Shown in pieces: positions 7,942 through 16,254 of a DNA stretch of 64,000 nt; positions within the stretch are counted from its first letter, which is position 1; each line of letters starts with the position of its first letter. Under the pieces are notes generated by a model. The model was not told where the DNA came from and ran no database searches. It saw only the letters and a program-made list of their open reading frames with translations. The DNA comes from JBNJGB01 sp051747385 (GTDB lineage Bacteria; Myxococcota_A; UBA9042; PHBI01; JACKFB01), in assembly GCA_051747385.1 (NCBI GenBank), contig JBNJGB010000004.1:62001-126000 (forward strand), read 5' to 3'. The translations under genes and the position numbers were made by a program.

Positions 7942-9015
7942 ATGACGGACACACCCCTGGACCACGCCTGGACGGTCATCATGGCCGGCGGGGTCGGGAG
8001 CCGGTTCTGGCCCCTGTCCCGCGCCGCCCGGCCCAAGCAGCTCCTGGATCTGTTCGGCGACGGCTCCATGCTGCGGGCCACGTTCGAGCGCCTGGAGCCC
8101 GTCGTGCCTCCGGAGCGGCAGATCGTCGTCACCGGGCGTATCCTGGGCGACGCCGTGCGCGAGGCGCTGCCCGAGGTGCCCCCGGCCAACGTCCTGGAGG
8201 AGCCCACGGGCCGGAACACGGCGCCCGCGATCGGCTGGGCCGCCCTGGAGGTCCGCCGCCGGGATCCGGACGCCATCCTGGCCGTCCTCCCCGCCGACCA
8301 GCACATCGTGGACACGGACGCGTACCGGAGGGTCGTGCGCCGGGCCGTGGAGGCGGCCGCCGAGGGCCGCATCGTCACCCTGGGCATCCCGGCCACCCGC
8401 CCCGAGACCGGCTACGGATACATCCGCGCCGGCGAGACCATCGACGGCGAGGTGCGCGGGGTCCGGGAGTTCAAGGAGAAGCCCGACCGGGAGACCGCCC
8501 TCCGGTACCTGAAGGAGGGGGGCTACCTGTGGAACGCCGGGATGTTCTTCATGCCGGCCGACCTGGGGGTCTCCGAGCTTCGCCGCCACGAGCCGGACCT
8601 GGCGGAGGGCCTGGACTCCCTGTTCGAGGGAGACGCCCCGCCGACCCGCGAGCGCCTGTCGTCCGTCTATCCGACCCTGAAGTCCATCAGCGTGGACTAC
8701 GCCGTGATGGAGCGCTCCGATCGCGTGGCGGTCATCCCGGGCGACTTCGGCTGGTCCGACGTGGGCTCGTGGCGCTCCCTGTGGGACTTCCGGCCCGAGG
8801 GTGAGCCGTCCTTCACGCGAGGTCGCGTGATCGAGATCGACGGCGGGGACAACGTCCTCTTCGCCGACGAGGGCACCGTGGCGACCGTGGGCGTCCGCGA
8901 CCTAGTCGTGGTCCACACCCGGGACGCCACGCTCGTCTGCCCGCGCGCCGAGGCCCAGCGCGTGAAGGACATCGTGAAGACGCTCGAGGAGCAGCACCAG
9001 GAGGACCTCCTTTGA
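7942..9015 (+). CDS. manC: Mannose-1-phosphate guanylyltransferase
   Basis: 357 residues; the ATG at 7942 is chosen over upstream in-frame codons because the family begins right at the nucleotide-binding motif. Converts mannose-1-phosphate and GTP to GDP-mannose. AGGVGSRFWPLSR is the pyrophosphorylase signature; FKEKPD carries the catalytic-site Lys. This is the short form without the C-terminal isomerase domain. Its stop overlaps the TTG start of the phosphohexomutase, which makes its substrate. Confidence 0.94.
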   Translation: MTDTPLDHAWTVIMAGGVGSRFWPLSRAARPKQLLDLFGDGSMLRATFERLEPVVPPERQIVVTGRILGDAVREALPEVPPANVLEEPTGRNTAPAIGWAALEVRRRDPDAILAVLPADQHIVDTDAYRRVVRRAVEAAAEGRIVTLGIPATRPETGYGYIRAGETIDGEVRGVREFKEKPDRETALRYLKEGGYLWNAGMFFMPADLGVSELRRHEPDLAEGLDSLFEGDAPPTRERLSSVYPTLKSISVDYAVMERSDRVAVIPGDFGWSDVGSWRSLWDFRPEGEPSFTRGRVIEIDGGDNVLFADEGTVATVGVRDLVVVHTRDATLVCPRAEAQRVKDIVKTLEEQHQEDLL

Positions 9016-10358
9016 ACCCCGGAATCTTTCGCGCCTACGACGTCCGCGGCGTGGCGGACGAGGACCTGACCGACGACGTGGTCCGCTACCTCGGGCGCGC
9101 CTACGGCACCCTCGTCCGCCGCAGCGACGGGCGCACCGTCTGCGTCGGCCGGGACTGCCGTCTCCACGGCCCGCGGCTCCACGCCGCCTTCCTGGACGGC
9201 CTGCTGGGCACCGGCGTGGATGTCATCGACGTGGGCGTCGTCTCGACGCCGCTGCTGTACTTCGGCGTCTTCCACCACGACGTGGACGGCGGCGTGCAGA
9301 TCACCGGCAGCCACAACCCGCCGGAGTTCAACGGCTTCAAGCTCATGCGGGGCAAGGACACGCTGCACGGCGACGGGATCCAGGCCCTGCGCAGGCTCAT
9401 CGAGTCCGGGGACTTCGAGACCGGCGCGGGCACCGTCCGCGAGCAGCCCATCCTCGACACGTACGTGGACTACGTGACCGACAACCTGGAGATGGGCGAC
9501 CGGCGCCTGCGGGTCGTCGTGGACGGGGGCAACGGGACCGGCGGGCCGCCGGCCATGGCCCTGCTGAAGCGCCTCGGGGTGGCCGTGGTCCCCATGTACG
9601 TGGACATGGACGGCACCTTCCCGAACCACCACCCCGACCCGACCGTCGTGGAGAACCTCGAGGAGCTGATCGAGCGGGTCCAGGCCGAGGAGGCCGACCT
9701 GGGCGTGGCCTACGACGGTGACGCGGATCGCATCGGCGTCATCGACGAGCGCGGCGAGATCGTCTGGGGCGACCGCCTGATGATCGTGCTGAGCCGAGAC
9801 GTCCTGAAGGATCACCCGGGCGCGCCCATCGTCAGCGAGGTGAAGTGCTCCCAGACGCTCTTCGACGACATCGCCGCCCGCGGCGGGCGCCCGGTGATGA
9901 GCAAGGTGGGCCACAGCATCATCAAGGAGCGCATGAAGCAGGAGGAGGCGCTCCTCGGCGGCGAGATGAGCGGCCACATCTTCTTCCGGCACCGGTGGTT
10001 CGGCTTCGACGACGCCGTGTACGCCACCGGGCGCCTCCTGGAGATCCTGAGCCGCACGGACCAGCCCCTGTCCGCGCTGCTCGCCGACGTCCCGCCGACC
10101 CACGCCACCCCGGAGCTTCGCCTCCCCTGCGCGGACGACGAGAAGTTCGACCTGGTCGACCGGGCCGTCGCGTACTTCAAGGAGCGCTTCGACGTCGTCG
10201 ACATCGACGGCGCCCGGGTGAACTTCGGCGACGGCTGGGGCCTCATCCGCGCCTCGAACACCCAGCCGGTCGTCGTGCTCCGCGCCGAGGCCGAGACCCC
10301 CGAGGCCCTGGCGCGCATCCGGCACACCCTCGAGTCCTTCGTGAATGACCCACGCTGA
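9012..10358 (+). CDS. Phosphomannomutase/phosphoglucomutase
   Basis: 448 residues, typical for the bacterial PMM/PGM (ManB/AlgC) family. Interconverts hexose 6- and 1-phosphates, here probably mannose-6-P to mannose-1-P for the upstream pyrophosphorylase. TGSHNPPEFNG has the phosphorylated Ser; YDGDADRIG is the metal-binding loop; GGEMSGH is the sugar-binding loop. A TTG start overlapping the previous stop (TTGA) implies coupled translation. Last gene of the operon before a repeat-rich insertion-like segment. Confidence 0.94.
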   Translation: MNPGIFRAYDVRGVADEDLTDDVVRYLGRAYGTLVRRSDGRTVCVGRDCRLHGPRLHAAFLDGLLGTGVDVIDVGVVSTPLLYFGVFHHDVDGGVQITGSHNPPEFNGFKLMRGKDTLHGDGIQALRRLIESGDFETGAGTVREQPILDTYVDYVTDNLEMGDRRLRVVVDGGNGTGGPPAMALLKRLGVAVVPMYVDMDGTFPNHHPDPTVVENLEELIERVQAEEADLGVAYDGDADRIGVIDERGEIVWGDRLMIVLSRDVLKDHPGAPIVSEVKCSQTLFDDIAARGGRPVMSKVGHSIIKERMKQEEALLGGEMSGHIFFRHRWFGFDDAVYATGRLLEILSRTDQPLSALLADVPPTHATPELRLPCADDEKFDLVDRAVAYFKERFDVVDIDGARVNFGDGWGLIRASNTQPVVVLRAEAETPEALARIRHTLESFVNDPR

Positions 10359-10384
10359 CGGCCCACACGACCGCCCGTGCCGTT

Positions 10385-10423
10385 CGAAATTCGCGCGCAA
10401 AGCCGCCAAGGCGCCAAGCCGCA
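10385..10423 (+). repeat. Left inverted repeat of the GxxExxY cassette
   Basis: Starts CGAAATTCGCGCGCAAAG and continues with two GCCAAGGCGCCAAG-like motifs. It is an imperfect inverted match of 10890-10928, which ends TTTGCGCGAAATTT. It lies 27 bp after the phosphohexomutase stop and just before the start of the GxxExxY gene. Confidence 0.65.
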
Positions 10424-10449
10424 GACCACATTGGGAGGACGCGAGCAGC

Positions 10450-10833
10450 GTGGACGAAAACGAGATCGCGAAGGAGGTCGTCGACGCGGCGTACAAGGTC
10501 CACACCACACTGGGCCTCGGATTACTGGAGTCCGTGTACCAGGCTGTCCTGGCCTACGAGCTGGAGAGGCGTGGCCTGCGCGTCGACGAGCAGGTCCCCA
10601 TCCCGGTCCGGTACGAAGATCTCCGCATCGACGCTGGGTTCCGGGCTGATCTCATCGTGGAGCGCAAGGTCATCGTGGAGCTGAAGTCGGTCGAGCGCAC
10701 GGCGCCGGTTCACAAGAAGCAGACGTTGACCTACGTTCGCCTGACCGGTCTGCACCTCGGCCTCCTGGTCAACTTCGGCGCAGCCCGGATCAAGGACGGC
10801 ATCACCCGCCTCGTGCACCGCTTGGAGGATTGA
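10450..10833 (+). CDS. GxxExxY family protein (PD-(D/E)xK nuclease fold)
   Basis: 127 residues from a GTG preceded by GGGAGGA; a longer in-frame start at 10345 would lie inside the previous gene. The family-naming motif is present as GLLESVY, and the nuclease-like core is FRADLIVERKVIVELKSV with conserved Asp, Glu and Lys. The fold suggests metal-dependent nucleic-acid cleavage, but the cellular role of this family is not established. It breaks an otherwise housekeeping gene order (phosphohexomutase to gatC) and is framed by inverted copies of the same short repeat, suggesting a cassette that moved as a unit. Confidence 0.85.
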   Translation: MDENEIAKEVVDAAYKVHTTLGLGLLESVYQAVLAYELERRGLRVDEQVPIPVRYEDLRIDAGFRADLIVERKVIVELKSVERTAPVHKKQTLTYVRLTGLHLGLLVNFGAARIKDGITRLVHRLED

Positions 10834-10889
10834 GACCAAAGGTCGCTCCACAAATCGGGCGTCTCCGTGCAGGCGAGCGCCCCGACTGC

Positions 10890-11105
10890 CCCTTTCCCTT
10901 TGCGTCTTCGCGCCTTTGCGCGAAATTTCCGTTCAGCCACCTGCGCACCACCGGCGAAGGGCGTAGCGCACGCCCAATCAGCGTCTTCCCTCGGGCACAA
11001 TGCCCCGACTGCCACCAGCCCCTTCCCTTTGCGTCTTCGCGCCTTTGCGCGAGGCTCCCTGCCCCAACAGCCCCTTTCCCTTTGCGTCTTCGCGCCTTTG
11101 CGCGA
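10890..11105 (-). repeat. Three copies of a 28-bp repeat core downstream of the GxxExxY gene
   Basis: Identical 28-bp cores at 10896-10923, 11025-11052 and 11078-11105, each starting CCCTTTGCGTCTTCG and ending CCTTTGCGCGA. Distances between starts are 129 and 53 bp. They run opposite to the copy upstream of the GxxExxY gene and to the cores in the 3949-4360 array. The gap before gatC (10834-11132) holds nothing else recognisable. Confidence 0.85.
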
Positions 11106-11132
11106 GATTCCCAGTGCGGCCGGAGAAGTTCG

Positions 11133-11408
11133 ATGAAGATGAACATCGATCATGTGGCGAACCTGGCGCGCATCCGCCTGAGGCCCGAGGAGGCCGAGAC
11201 GTACGGCGCCCAGCTCGGGCGGGTCCTGGAGTACGTGGACCTGCTCGGAGAGCTGGACACCTCCGACGTGGAGCCGACCAGCCACCCGCTGGCGATGGAC
11301 ACGGCCTGGCGCGAAGACGAGGCCGGAGAGCCGCTCCCGCGGGAGCGCGCGCTGGCCAACGCCCCCGACGACGACGGGGAGCACTTCGTCGTCCCGAAGG
11401 TCGTATAG
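11133..11408 (+). CDS. gatC: Asp-tRNA(Asn)/Glu-tRNA(Gln) amidotransferase subunit C
   Basis: 91 residues. The start is the ATG preceded by GGAGAAG. Typical GatC: an N-terminal helical part (HVANLARIRLRPEE) and a C-terminal segment with the conserved PTSHPL and LPRERALANAPD motifs. It clamps GatA to GatB and stabilises the complex. Followed after 22 bases by gatA. A complete gatCAB implies that Gln-tRNA and/or Asn-tRNA is formed indirectly through misacylated intermediates. Confidence 0.95.
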   Translation: MKMNIDHVANLARIRLRPEEAETYGAQLGRVLEYVDLLGELDTSDVEPTSHPLAMDTAWREDEAGEPLPRERALANAPDDDGEHFVVPKVV

Positions 11409-11430
11409 GCCCAGCCCCGAAGGAGCCCCG

Positions 11431-12930
11431 ATGCCCATCGGACCCGACGCGACCCTGGGCGAGCTTCGCCGCGCCCTGGAGTCCGGAGAGACCACCGCCG
11501 TCGCCCTGGCCGAGGCCACCCTGGAGCGGGTGCGCGCCACGGACGGCCCCCTGAACGCCTGGCTCCGCACCTGCGACGAGCAGGCCCTGGAGCAGGCGGC
11601 CCGCGTGGACGCCAAGCGCGAGGCCGGCGAGCCCCTCGGCCCCCTGGCCGGCGTGCCCGTCGGCGTGAAGGACCTCCTGTGCACGGAGGGGGTGGAGACG
11701 ACGGCCGCCTCCCGCATCCTGGAGGGCTTCGTCCCGCCCTACGACGCCACGGCCGTGAAGCGCCTCCGCGACGCCGACGCCGTGGTGGTCGGCAAGCTGA
11801 ACATGGACGAGTTCGCCATGGGCTCGTCCAACGAGAACTCCGCGTTCGGCGCGACCCGGAACCCCTGGGACACGGAGCGCATCCCCGGCGGCTCGTCGGG
11901 CGGCTCGGCGGCGGCCGTAGCGGCGGGACAGGTCCCGCTCACCCTCGGCACGGACACGGGCGGCTCCATCCGCCAGCCGGCGAGCCTCTGCGGCGTCGTG
12001 GGCGTGAAGCCGACCTACGGCCGGGTGAGCCGCTGGGGCGTCGTGGCCTTCGCCTCCAGCCTGGACCAGGTGGGCCCGCTGGCGCGCGACGTGGAGGGCG
12101 CGGCGGCGCTGCTGGAGGCCGTGAGCGGCCACGATCCCCTGGACTCCACGTCCATCCCCCGGGACGTCCCCTCGTACACCGACGCCCTGACCGGCGACGT
12201 GGAGGGTCTCCGGGTCGGCGTGCCGAAGGCGTTCTTCGGGGAGGGGCTCGACGAGGGCGTGTCCTCGGCGGTCCGGGAGTCCCTGGCGAGGCTGGAGTCG
12301 CTGGGCTGCGAGCTTGTGGAGGTGGAGCTTCCCCACGCCCGATACGCCGTGGCGACCTACTACCTGGTGGCGACGGCCGAGGCGTCCTCGAACCTCGCGC
12401 GGTACGACGGTGTGCGGTACGGCCACCGGACGGACGAGCCCGCCCGGGAGGTCGCCGACCTGTACGCCGACACGCGCGCGGAGGGCTTCGGGCCCGAGGT
12501 GAAGCGCCGGATCCTCCTGGGGACCTACGCCCTGTCGTCCGGCTACTACGACGCCTACTACCTGAAGGCCCAGAAGGTGCGGACGCTCATCCGCCGGGAC
12601 TTCGAGGAGGCCTTCCGCCGCTGCGACGTCATCGCGGGGCCCGCCTCGCCGGTGACCGCGCTGCGCCTGGGCGAGCGCATCGACGACCCGCTGCAGATGT
12701 ACCTCATGGACGTCTACACCATCCCGGCGAGCCTGGCCGGCCTCCCGGGGCTGTCGGTGCCCTGCGGCTTCGACGGCGGCGGCCTCCCCGTGGGGCTCCA
12801 GCTCGTGGGTTCGCCCCTGGAGGAGGGGCGCCTGCTCCGGGCCGCCCACGCCTACGAGCAGGCCACGGACTTCTCCTGTTTCGACCGGGCCCCGGGTCCG
12901 GTCTCCGAAGAGACCCCGGAGGAGCGCTGA
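11431..12930 (+). CDS. gatA: Asp-tRNA(Asn)/Glu-tRNA(Gln) amidotransferase subunit A
   Basis: 499 residues, full length. Amidase-signature subunit that hydrolyses glutamine and supplies ammonia. GGSSGGSAAAVAAG and GTDTGGSIRQPA hold the Ser-cisSer-Lys triad residues, together with the Lys in PVGVKDLLC. Its stop overlaps the gatB start (TGATG), giving coupled synthesis of the two large subunits. Confidence 0.97.
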   Translation: MPIGPDATLGELRRALESGETTAVALAEATLERVRATDGPLNAWLRTCDEQALEQAARVDAKREAGEPLGPLAGVPVGVKDLLCTEGVETTAASRILEGFVPPYDATAVKRLRDADAVVVGKLNMDEFAMGSSNENSAFGATRNPWDTERIPGGSSGGSAAAVAAGQVPLTLGTDTGGSIRQPASLCGVVGVKPTYGRVSRWGVVAFASSLDQVGPLARDVEGAAALLEAVSGHDPLDSTSIPRDVPSYTDALTGDVEGLRVGVPKAFFGEGLDEGVSSAVRESLARLESLGCELVEVELPHARYAVATYYLVATAEASSNLARYDGVRYGHRTDEPAREVADLYADTRAEGFGPEVKRRILLGTYALSSGYYDAYYLKAQKVRTLIRRDFEEAFRRCDVIAGPASPVTALRLGERIDDPLQMYLMDVYTIPASLAGLPGLSVPCGFDGGGLPVGLQLVGSPLEEGRLLRAAHAYEQATDFSCFDRAPGPVSEETPEER

Positions 12931-14372
12931 TGGCACGCGAGGACTGGGAAGCCGTCATCGGCCTGGAGATCCACGTCCAGCTCGCCACCGAGAGCAAGAT
13001 CTTCAGCTGGGCCCCCGCGGGCGCCGGGGAGGAGCCCAACACGCAGGTGGAGCCGGTGTGCCTGGGGATGCCCGGGATGCTGCCGGTGCTGAACCGCCAC
13101 GCCGTGGAGCTGGCGCTGAAGGTGGGCCTGGCCCTGGGGTGCGACGTCGCGCGCCGGAGCCGCTTCGCCCGGAAGCACTACTTCTACCCGGACCTGCCCA
13201 AGGGCTATCAGATCAGCCAGTACGAGGAGCCGCTCTGCACGGCCGGCGAGATCGTGGCCGACGTCGACGGCGAGGAGAAGACCTTCCGCCTGACGCGCAT
13301 CCACATGGAGGAGGACGCCGGCAAGACCATCCACGACGCGCGCCGCGGCCAGTCCCTGGTGGACTACAACCGGGCCGGGGTGCCGCTCATCGAGACGGTC
13401 AGCGAGCCGGACATGCGCTCGCCGGAGGACGCGGTCGCCTACATGAAGGCGCTCCACGAGATCGTCGTGGCCCTGGGCGTGTCCGACGGCAACATGGAGC
13501 GCGGCAACTTCCGGTGCGACGCCAACGTCTCCGTCCGCCGCCGGGGCGACGCGACCCTGGGCACCAAGGTGGAGCTCAAGAACATCAACAGCTTCCGCTT
13601 CGTGGGCCGGGGCCTGGCCTACGAGATCGACCGGCAGATCGCGGAGCTGGAGGCCGGCCGCGCCATCGCCCAGGAGACGCGCCTGTGGGACGAGGCCGGC
13701 GCCTGCACGCGCCCCATGCGCACCAAGGAGGAGGCCCACGACTACCGGTACTTCCCGGACCCGGACCTCATGGACCTGGTGGTGGACGAGGCCTGGCTGG
13801 AGCGGCTGGAGGCCGATCTCCCGGAGCTTCCCCGGGCGCGCCGGGCCCGCTTCGCGAGGGACTACGACCTGACGACCTACGACGCCGAGGTCCTGACCGG
13901 CTCCGCGGCGCTGGCCGACTACTTCGAGGCCGTGGCGGTGGGCGCCGGCGACGCGAAGCTGGCCGCCAACTGGGTCCAGGGAGAGCTCTCCGGTGCCCTG
14001 AACCGGGCCGACCTGGACGTCGCGGAGTCGCCGGTCTCCGCGGAAGACCTGGTGGACCTCTTGAAGACGCTGGAGTCGGGAAAGATCTCCGGCAAGATGG
14101 CCAAGGAGTGCTTCGCGGCCATGTTCGACGAGGGCGTGTCCGTGAAGGCCTGGGTCGACGAGCACGGGGGGCAGATCACGGACGAGGCGGAGATCGAGCG
14201 CCTCGTGCGCGGCGCCCTGGAGGACAACCCCGACCAGGTCACACAGTATCGGGAAGGGAAGACCAAGCTGCTCGGGTTCTTCGTCGGGCAGGTGATGAAG
14301 GCCACGCGGGGCAAGGCGAACCCGCAGACGGTCAACCAGGTGGCGAGGAGACTCCTCGAGGAGAGCCCATGA
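12930..14372 (+). CDS. gatB: Asp-tRNA(Asn)/Glu-tRNA(Gln) amidotransferase subunit B
   Basis: 480 residues. The kinase-like subunit that activates the misacylated tRNA with ATP and amidates it. The N-terminus VIGLEIHVQLAT is the PET112/GatB signature; RNFRCDANVSVR and KVELKNINSFRFV are conserved active-site stretches; the C-terminal GatB/YqeY tail domain binds tRNA and ends VNQVARRLLEE. Coupled to gatA upstream and to mtnA downstream (ATGA). Confidence 0.97.
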   Translation: MAREDWEAVIGLEIHVQLATESKIFSWAPAGAGEEPNTQVEPVCLGMPGMLPVLNRHAVELALKVGLALGCDVARRSRFARKHYFYPDLPKGYQISQYEEPLCTAGEIVADVDGEEKTFRLTRIHMEEDAGKTIHDARRGQSLVDYNRAGVPLIETVSEPDMRSPEDAVAYMKALHEIVVALGVSDGNMERGNFRCDANVSVRRRGDATLGTKVELKNINSFRFVGRGLAYEIDRQIAELEAGRAIAQETRLWDEAGACTRPMRTKEEAHDYRYFPDPDLMDLVVDEAWLERLEADLPELPRARRARFARDYDLTTYDAEVLTGSAALADYFEAVAVGAGDAKLAANWVQGELSGALNRADLDVAESPVSAEDLVDLLKTLESGKISGKMAKECFAAMFDEGVSVKAWVDEHGGQITDEAEIERLVRGALEDNPDQVTQYREGKTKLLGFFVGQVMKATRGKANPQTVNQVARRLLEESP

Positions 14373-15403
14373 TCGACGTGGGGGCCATCGTGCCCATCCG
14401 ACGGGACGAGGCGGGCCGGGTCGTGATGCTCGACCAGACGGTCCTGCCCCGCGAAGAGGTCTATCGGACCTACGAGACCGCCGACGGGGTGGCGGAGGCC
14501 ATCCGCTCCATGGTGATCCGGGGCGCCCCGGCCATCGGGGTCGCGGCCGCCATGGGCCTGGCGCTCGGCGCCCGGGCGATCCCCCGCGAGCGCTTCGCGG
14601 AGGGCTTCGCGGCCCTGTGCGAGCACATGGCCGGCACGCGGCCGACCGCGGTGAACCTCTTCTGGGCCATCGACCGCATGAAGCGCCTCGTGTCGGGCTT
14701 CGACGGCTCCCACGAGGCGCTGCTCGACGCCCTCGACGCCGAGGCGGCGCGCGTCCGGGAGGACGACATCGCCATCAACCGGGCCATGGGAGCACACGGA
14801 GAGCCGCTCATCCCCGACGGCGCGCGGATCCTCACCCACTGCAACACGGGCAGCCTGGCCACGGCGGGCTGGGGGACGGCCCTGGGCGTCGTCCGCTCCG
14901 CCGTGGAGGCCGGCAAGCGGGTCACGGTCTACGCCGACGAGACCCGTCCCTTCCTGCAGGGCAGCCGCCTGACGGCCTGGGAGTGCCTGAAGGAGGGCAT
15001 CGACGTCACCGTCATCGCCGACAACGCCGCCGGTCACCTCATGGCCCGGGGCGAGATCGACCTGGCCATCGTCGGCACGGACCGCACGGTGGCCAACGGC
15101 GACGTCGCGAACAAGATCGGCACCTACCAGGTGGCGACCATGTGCCGGCGACACGACCTCCCCTTCTACGTGGCCGCGCCCACCTCGACCCTCGACCTGG
15201 CCACCCCGTCCGGCGACGCGATCCCCATCGAGGAGCGCTCCCCCGACGAGGTCCGCACGGTGTTCGGCCACCCCGTGGCCCCGGAGGGCGTGAAGGTCGC
15301 CAACCCGGCCTTCGACGTCACCCCCGCCGACCTGGTCACGGCGATCATCACCGAGCGGGGCGTCGCCCGCCCGCCCTACGCGGAGTCGCTGCGCGCACTC
15401 TGA
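14369..15403 (+). CDS. mtnA: S-methyl-5-thioribose-1-phosphate isomerase
   Basis: 344 residues. Isomerises methylthioribose-1-phosphate to methylthioribulose-1-phosphate in methionine salvage. Diagnostic stretches: MVIRGAPAIGVAAAMG, LTHCNTGSLATAG with the catalytic Cys, and IVGTDRTVANGDVANKIGTY with the catalytic Asp. It belongs to the aIF2B/eIF2B-like fold, and these motifs favour the MtnA branch. It overlaps gatB, although the pathways are unrelated. No other salvage gene is present in the window. Confidence 0.92.
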   Translation: MIDVGAIVPIRRDEAGRVVMLDQTVLPREEVYRTYETADGVAEAIRSMVIRGAPAIGVAAAMGLALGARAIPRERFAEGFAALCEHMAGTRPTAVNLFWAIDRMKRLVSGFDGSHEALLDALDAEAARVREDDIAINRAMGAHGEPLIPDGARILTHCNTGSLATAGWGTALGVVRSAVEAGKRVTVYADETRPFLQGSRLTAWECLKEGIDVTVIADNAAGHLMARGEIDLAIVGTDRTVANGDVANKIGTYQVATMCRRHDLPFYVAAPTSTLDLATPSGDAIPIEERSPDEVRTVFGHPVAPEGVKVANPAFDVTPADLVTAIITERGVARPPYAESLRAL

Positions 15404-15408
15404 TCAGG

Positions 15409-15475
15409 TGGGGTCAAACCTACTCACTTTTCATTTTTCGGGGCACCGCGCCGGCGCTCCGACCGCCGCCCCGGC
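15409..15475 (+). repeat. Dispersed intergenic repeat, uninterrupted copy 1
   Basis: Begins TGGGGTCAAACCTACTCACT, then a T-rich stretch (TCATTTTTCGG) and GGCGCTCC.ACCGCC. The first 21 bases are identical to those at 50567-50587, and the downstream part is also similar. A third, interrupted copy begins at 43693. It starts five bases after the mtnA stop codon. Confidence 0.75.
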
Positions 15476-15537
15476 CCCTCGTCGACCACGCCCACGACCA
15501 CGTGGAGAGGCGCTCGTCCCGGCACCTGACATGATGC

Positions 15538-15566
15538 TTGACACCCGCAACCCCCTTCTCTAGGTT
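15538..15566 (+). promoter_or_regulatory. Promoter of rplU-rpmA-obg
   Basis: TTGACA (15538-15543), 17-bp spacer, TAGGTT (15561-15566), 28 bases before the rplU start codon. A strong -35 box, in keeping with high ribosomal-protein expression. Confidence 0.7.
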
Positions 15567-15593
15567 CGCGGGCCTTCCACGGGAGGCACGTCC

Positions 15594-15905
15594 ATGTACG
15601 CAGTGATAAAGACCGGTGGAAAGCAGTACCGAGTCGAGGAAGGCGACGTCGTCAAGCTCGAGAGGCTGAGCGGCGAGCCCGGTGCGGAGCTCACCTTCGA
15701 CGACGTGCTCCTGGTGGGCTCGGACGACGAGACCCACATCGGCACGCCGCGCCTCGACGGCGCCTCGGTGAAGGGCACCATCCTCGAGCAGGATCGGGAC
15801 AAGAAGATCGTCGTCTTCAAGTTCCGCCGGCGGAAGGACTACAAGCGCAAGCAGGGCCATCGGCAGCCCTTCACGCGTGTCCGCATCGACGGCATCCAGC
15901 TCTGA
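15594..15905 (+). CDS. rplU: 50S ribosomal protein L21
   Basis: 103 residues, standard length. MYAVIKTGGKQYRVEEGD at the N-terminus and KFRRRKDYKRKQGHRQ with FTRVRIDGI at the C-terminus are the L21 signatures. Binds 23S rRNA in the large subunit. First gene of the conserved rplU-rpmA-obg cluster. Confidence 0.98.
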   Translation: MYAVIKTGGKQYRVEEGDVVKLERLSGEPGAELTFDDVLLVGSDDETHIGTPRLDGASVKGTILEQDRDKKIVVFKFRRRKDYKRKQGHRQPFTRVRIDGIQL

Positions 15906-15923
15906 CGGACGGAGGATCGCGCC

Positions 15924-16184
15924 ATGGCGCACAAGAAGGGACAGGGCAGCTCGCGTAACGGTCGCGACTCCAATCCGCAGTATCGCGGAGTGAAGAAATT
16001 CGGCGGCCAGCAGGTCACGGCGGGCAACATCATCGTCCGCCAGCTCGGCACGCGCTTCCACCCGGGCAAGAACGTCGGCATGGGCAAGGACTACACGATC
16101 TTCGCCAAGGTCGACGGCCTGGTCCGGTTCCGCCGCTACGGGCGCGATCGCAAGAAGATCGACGTCCTCCCCGCCGAGGCATAG
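15924..16184 (+). CDS. rpmA: 50S ribosomal protein L27
   Basis: 86 residues, starting MAHKKGQGSSRNGRDSN, the flexible N-terminal tail that reaches the peptidyl transferase centre. GVKKFGGQQVTAGNIIVRQ and FHPGKNVGMGKDYT are family hallmarks. The N-terminus carries no cleavable Firmicutes-type extension. Located 18 bases after rplU. Confidence 0.98.
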   Translation: MAHKKGQGSSRNGRDSNPQYRGVKKFGGQQVTAGNIIVRQLGTRFHPGKNVGMGKDYTIFAKVDGLVRFRRYGRDRKKIDVLPAEA

Positions 16185-16254
16185 ACCCGGCCCCGGCGCA
16201 CCGCGCGCGCCGGTCCGCCGCGTTGCCTCCGGCTCGAACCGGGCAGGCACACCG

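Noticed and set aside
10890..11105. CRISPR array
   Set aside because: The 28-bp identical repeats look CRISPR-like, but there are only three, gaps are 101 and 25 bp, the same core is tandemly embedded in 135-bp units elsewhere, and no cas gene is present.
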